Assembly (NCBI GenBank): GCA_021604005.1
Contig: BQIV01000011.1
Location: 53,701-117,700 of the forward strand
Source: Nitrospirales bacterium
GTDB taxonomy: Bacteria > Nitrospirota > Nitrospiria > Nitrospirales > UBA8639
Length of the DNA: 64,000 nucleotides
Reading direction: 5' to 3'
A program made the position numbers and the translations under genes. A model generated the notes under the pieces. That model was not told the DNA's origin. It saw only the letters and a list, made by a program, of their open reading frames with translations, and ran no database searches. Shown here piece by piece: positions 61,525 through 64,000 of this stretch. Within the stretch, counting starts at the first letter, position 1, and each line of letters opens with the position of its first letter.

Positions 61525-63618
61525 ATGCCCTACCGCATGTTCTGGATTGTTTGCGTAACCGTAGCGTTGCTACCAGTCATAGCTGCCGCTCAGAAGACAA
61601 ACCTGACAGAAGTAGCTCATATCCCAATTTCCAAAGTCGTTCTCTATACAAGCGGCGTAGGATATTTTCAACATGATGGAACGGTTCAGGATCAGACTGA
61701 CATTCAGCTTCCCGTTCGAACGACTGAAATCAACGATCTCTTAAAAAGTCTGGTCGTTCAAGATTTTGATGGCGGAACGGTTTCAGCCATTCACTATCAG
61801 TCTCAGGGTCCACTCGCGAAAACATTGAGTTCGTTTGGCATCGACCTCTCCCATGACCCAACCTTGGGACAACTGCTCACGCAATTACGAGGCGAGCCCA
61901 TTCAACTCACTACTCCTACGCCTATCACTGGAACCATCGTTGGCGTCGAGAAAAAAACGAAATGGAAGGGAACCGGAAAAGAGTCGCAACGCATCGAAGT
62001 AGAGTATCTAACTATTCTGGCGAGCGGACGATTCCAGTCCATACCGCTTCCCCACATCCAGGAGATTGAAGTGTTGAATCATTCCCTAAACAAGGAACTT
62101 CAACAGGCCCTCGCAGTCTTGGCTCAGAGCCACGACCGGCAGAAAAAAACCATTGTCATCAAATTTGAAGGAACTGATGAACGACACGTTCGCATGGCCT
62201 ATCTCAGAGAAACTCCAGTCTGGAAAACGTCATATCGATTAGTGCTTCAGGATAATAACGCGCCATTTCTGCAAGGGTGGGGAATAATCGATAACACCAC
62301 GGATCATGATTGGGATCAGGTACAACTCTCATTGGTCTCAGGACGCCCTATCTCATTCACCATGGACCTCTATCAACCATTCTACACACGCCGTCCATTC
62401 GTCCGACCTGAACTCCACATGGCCTTAACGCCACAAACGCATGAAGATAGTCTTTCCATGGAAACCGAGATGAAAAAAGAACCCCAGATCACATCACGCA
62501 AAAGTCGCATACGCGCCAAACATTTCAACGACAGACAAACCCTGCGTGAACAAGACCAAGAAGCCATGATGGAGTTTACTGCTCCCGCAACAGCAGCATC
62601 CCATGATGAGGCAGCTTGGGATCTTCGCCAAGGCGTTCAGGCCGCCGCGCAAGGCCAAGAAACCGGAGAGCTTTTCACCTACAAGATCCACATGCCTGTC
62701 AGCATTCCACGGCATGGCTCAGCGATGCTTCCCATACTCAACCACACCGTCGCAGGAGAAAAACTCTCGCTCTACAATTCAACCACCCATGCCAAACACC
62801 CTTTGCATGCCTTCAAGCTCAAGAACGTTACGGACGTGTCCCTCATGCATGGTCCTATAACTGTGTTTGATGACAATACTTATGCCGGTGACGCACAAAT
62901 GAAAGATTTAGCCTCTGGTCAGGATCGTCTCATTAGCTATGCTTTGGATTTGACTATTGAAGTCGATAGGAAATCCAGTCCCCTCCAACAAGAACTCGTG
63001 TCGGCAAAACTTCGAAAGGGAGTCCTCATCGCGACACGTAAGGCCTTGAAGTCCACAACATATACGCTGACAAATCGTAGTCAGAAACAAAAGACCGTGC
63101 TTATTGAACATCCGTACCGCGCTGGGTGGAAACTCGTCCACACCAAAACTCCAATCGAGCAAACCCGAAACCTGTATCGCTTTGCTATCACCGTCGACTC
63201 AGAACAAACGGAACCGTTGACGATTCAGGAAGGCAAATCCCTCGAAGAAACCGTGAGCGTCATCACATCAGGACCTGACATCATCGGCGTATATCTTAAA
63301 GCCAAAGCAGTGAACGCTGACGTTAAAACAGCACTGGAGCATGTCGTCGAACTACGCCAACAACTGTTGCACACACAAGAGATTCGTCAACAACTCGAAG
63401 CTCGAACGACCGACATCGCCAACGACCAAAAACGAATCCGAGAAAATATGAGACGACTAAGCAATCAAAGTCAGTTATACACTCGCTATGTCAAAAAGCT
63501 TCACGCACAAGAAACCGAACTCGAAACCATTCAGCAAAAACTCAACGCTCTCATTACAAAAGAACGCTCTCAGAAGAATACGCTTGAAGAGTATGTTATC
63601 GGCCTGGAAATTGGGTAA
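61525..63618 (+). CDS. exported DUF4139-domain protein
   Basis: 697 residues. Signal peptide MPYRMFWIVCVTVALLPVIA with a likely cut after AAA. The first part has ISKVVLYTSGVGYFQHDG, the start of the DUF4140/DUF4139 architecture; the central WKTSYRLVLQDNN and VSGRPISFTMDLY blocks are typical. The C-terminal 100 residues form a coiled coil. A GGAG site six bases before the second ATG decides the start. The family is linked to cell-envelope or mucoidy phenotypes, but no reaction is known. Confidence 0.82.
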   Translation: MPYRMFWIVCVTVALLPVIAAAQKTNLTEVAHIPISKVVLYTSGVGYFQHDGTVQDQTDIQLPVRTTEINDLLKSLVVQDFDGGTVSAIHYQSQGPLAKTLSSFGIDLSHDPTLGQLLTQLRGEPIQLTTPTPITGTIVGVEKKTKWKGTGKESQRIEVEYLTILASGRFQSIPLPHIQEIEVLNHSLNKELQQALAVLAQSHDRQKKTIVIKFEGTDERHVRMAYLRETPVWKTSYRLVLQDNNAPFLQGWGIIDNTTDHDWDQVQLSLVSGRPISFTMDLYQPFYTRRPFVRPELHMALTPQTHEDSLSMETEMKKEPQITSRKSRIRAKHFNDRQTLREQDQEAMMEFTAPATAASHDEAAWDLRQGVQAAAQGQETGELFTYKIHMPVSIPRHGSAMLPILNHTVAGEKLSLYNSTTHAKHPLHAFKLKNVTDVSLMHGPITVFDDNTYAGDAQMKDLASGQDRLISYALDLTIEVDRKSSPLQQELVSAKLRKGVLIATRKALKSTTYTLTNRSQKQKTVLIEHPYRAGWKLVHTKTPIEQTRNLYRFAITVDSEQTEPLTIQEGKSLEETVSVITSGPDIIGVYLKAKAVNADVKTALEHVVELRQQLLHTQEIRQQLEARTTDIANDQKRIRENMRRLSNQSQLYTRYVKKLHAQETELETIQQKLNALITKERSQKNTLEEYVIGLEIG

Positions 63619-64000
63619 CGACGAATCACACCTAAAAATCCCAAAATACTTAGCCTCATCAACAGTCAAGCTTATCCCTCCCTCTCTCAGAAAGAGGCAA
63701 GGATGTAGGCGCTCGATTGCACGATATAGTTTTTTAACTTTTCATGAAGACGTATAGCCGTGCCATGCCCTTCCGTCTGTACGAAGTGTGTCCTTGCGCT
63801 GTGTAAGTGGTGGACATTCGGCTGGAAGCTATGTGGTTCCGCGAGAGTCTTTGGGGATACGATTGCGTTAGAGAACATGTTGCTCGAGCCCACGGCTCAC
63901 TCCACCGTTCATTGCCTATGTTCTTTGTCGTCTCAGTTTTGACTCCCTGCCGGGTTTCGTCCCGGCGGCCGAGGCCCTTTTGTTTCGGCAAAAGGACCCA
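63619..64000. repeat. non-coding region with three hairpins in a row at its end
   Basis: No supported gene in 382 bases. At 63949-63966 GCCGGG/CCCGGC, at 63967-63976 GGCC/GGCC and at 63976-63995 CCTTTTG/CAAAAGG form consecutive hairpins. One plus-strand frame through them reads LPGFVPAAEALLFRQKDP, a string I recall from short spurious proteins of several bacteria, which suggests a dispersed repeat that continues past the window. Confidence 0.45.

Overview
The window looks like a chromosomal segment of a Nitrospirota bacterium (Nitrospira-like). This is inferred from the order ilvB-ilvN-ilvC-psd-pssA-leuA-leuB-asd, from the single-copy genes queA, gltX, bioF and a DUF2905 gene, and from the heptanucleotide repeat tracts between genes. 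No rRNA or other species marker is present, so the assignment rests on gene order and protein character remembered from that phylum.

Region 1 (about 0.1-37.8 kb, all on the minus strand) is a large surface-glycan locus. It holds O-acetylation genes (an MBOAT acyltransferase and three SGNH proteins) and a nearly complete nonulosonic (legionaminic-type) acid pathway: CBS-nucleotidyltransferase, LegB-like dehydratase, LegC-like aminotransferase, LegG/NeuC hydrolysing epimerase, NeuD-like acyltransferase, NeuB-like synthase and NeuA-like CMP transferase. A PIG-L deacetylase and an N-formyltransferase-like gene sit inside it. The locus also has GT4 glycosyltransferases, three unusual GT-B-like proteins, an ABC flippase-type transporter, two FkbM methyltransferases, a WecA-type initiating transferase fused to a FlaA1/CapD N-terminal half, an O-antigen ligase/polymerase, KdsD and a winged-helix regulator. 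At 8.1-9.07 kb lies a decayed PEP mutase plus nucleotidyltransferase gene, a relic of phosphonate synthesis.

Region 2 (38.0-46.1 kb) is mixed: a putative methyltransferase-like protein, a Gfo/Idh oxidoreductase, an exported hypothetical, a SAM methyltransferase, a ribbon-helix-helix/PIN toxin-antitoxin pair with a well-formed promoter, a CopD-like membrane protein, tRNA-Gln(CTG), gltX, and several repeat tracts.

Region 3 (46.1-64 kb) is housekeeping: a SurA-N/PpiD-like chaperone domain protein, queA, a SpoIID-domain protein, DUF2905, asd, an NHL-repeat protein, leuB, leuA, pssA, psd, ilvC, ilvN and ilvB, divergent from bioF and a DUF4139 protein. Immediately before leuA is a leader with a Leu-rich 13-residue peptide, a competing antiterminator and a strong terminator, which is a classical attenuator layout.

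The observations most worth following are the leu attenuator, the phosphonate pseudogene, the deacetylase/formyltransferase pair inside the nonulosonate genes, the WecA-CapD(N) fusion, and the overlapping promoter and direct repeats of the toxin-antitoxin pair.
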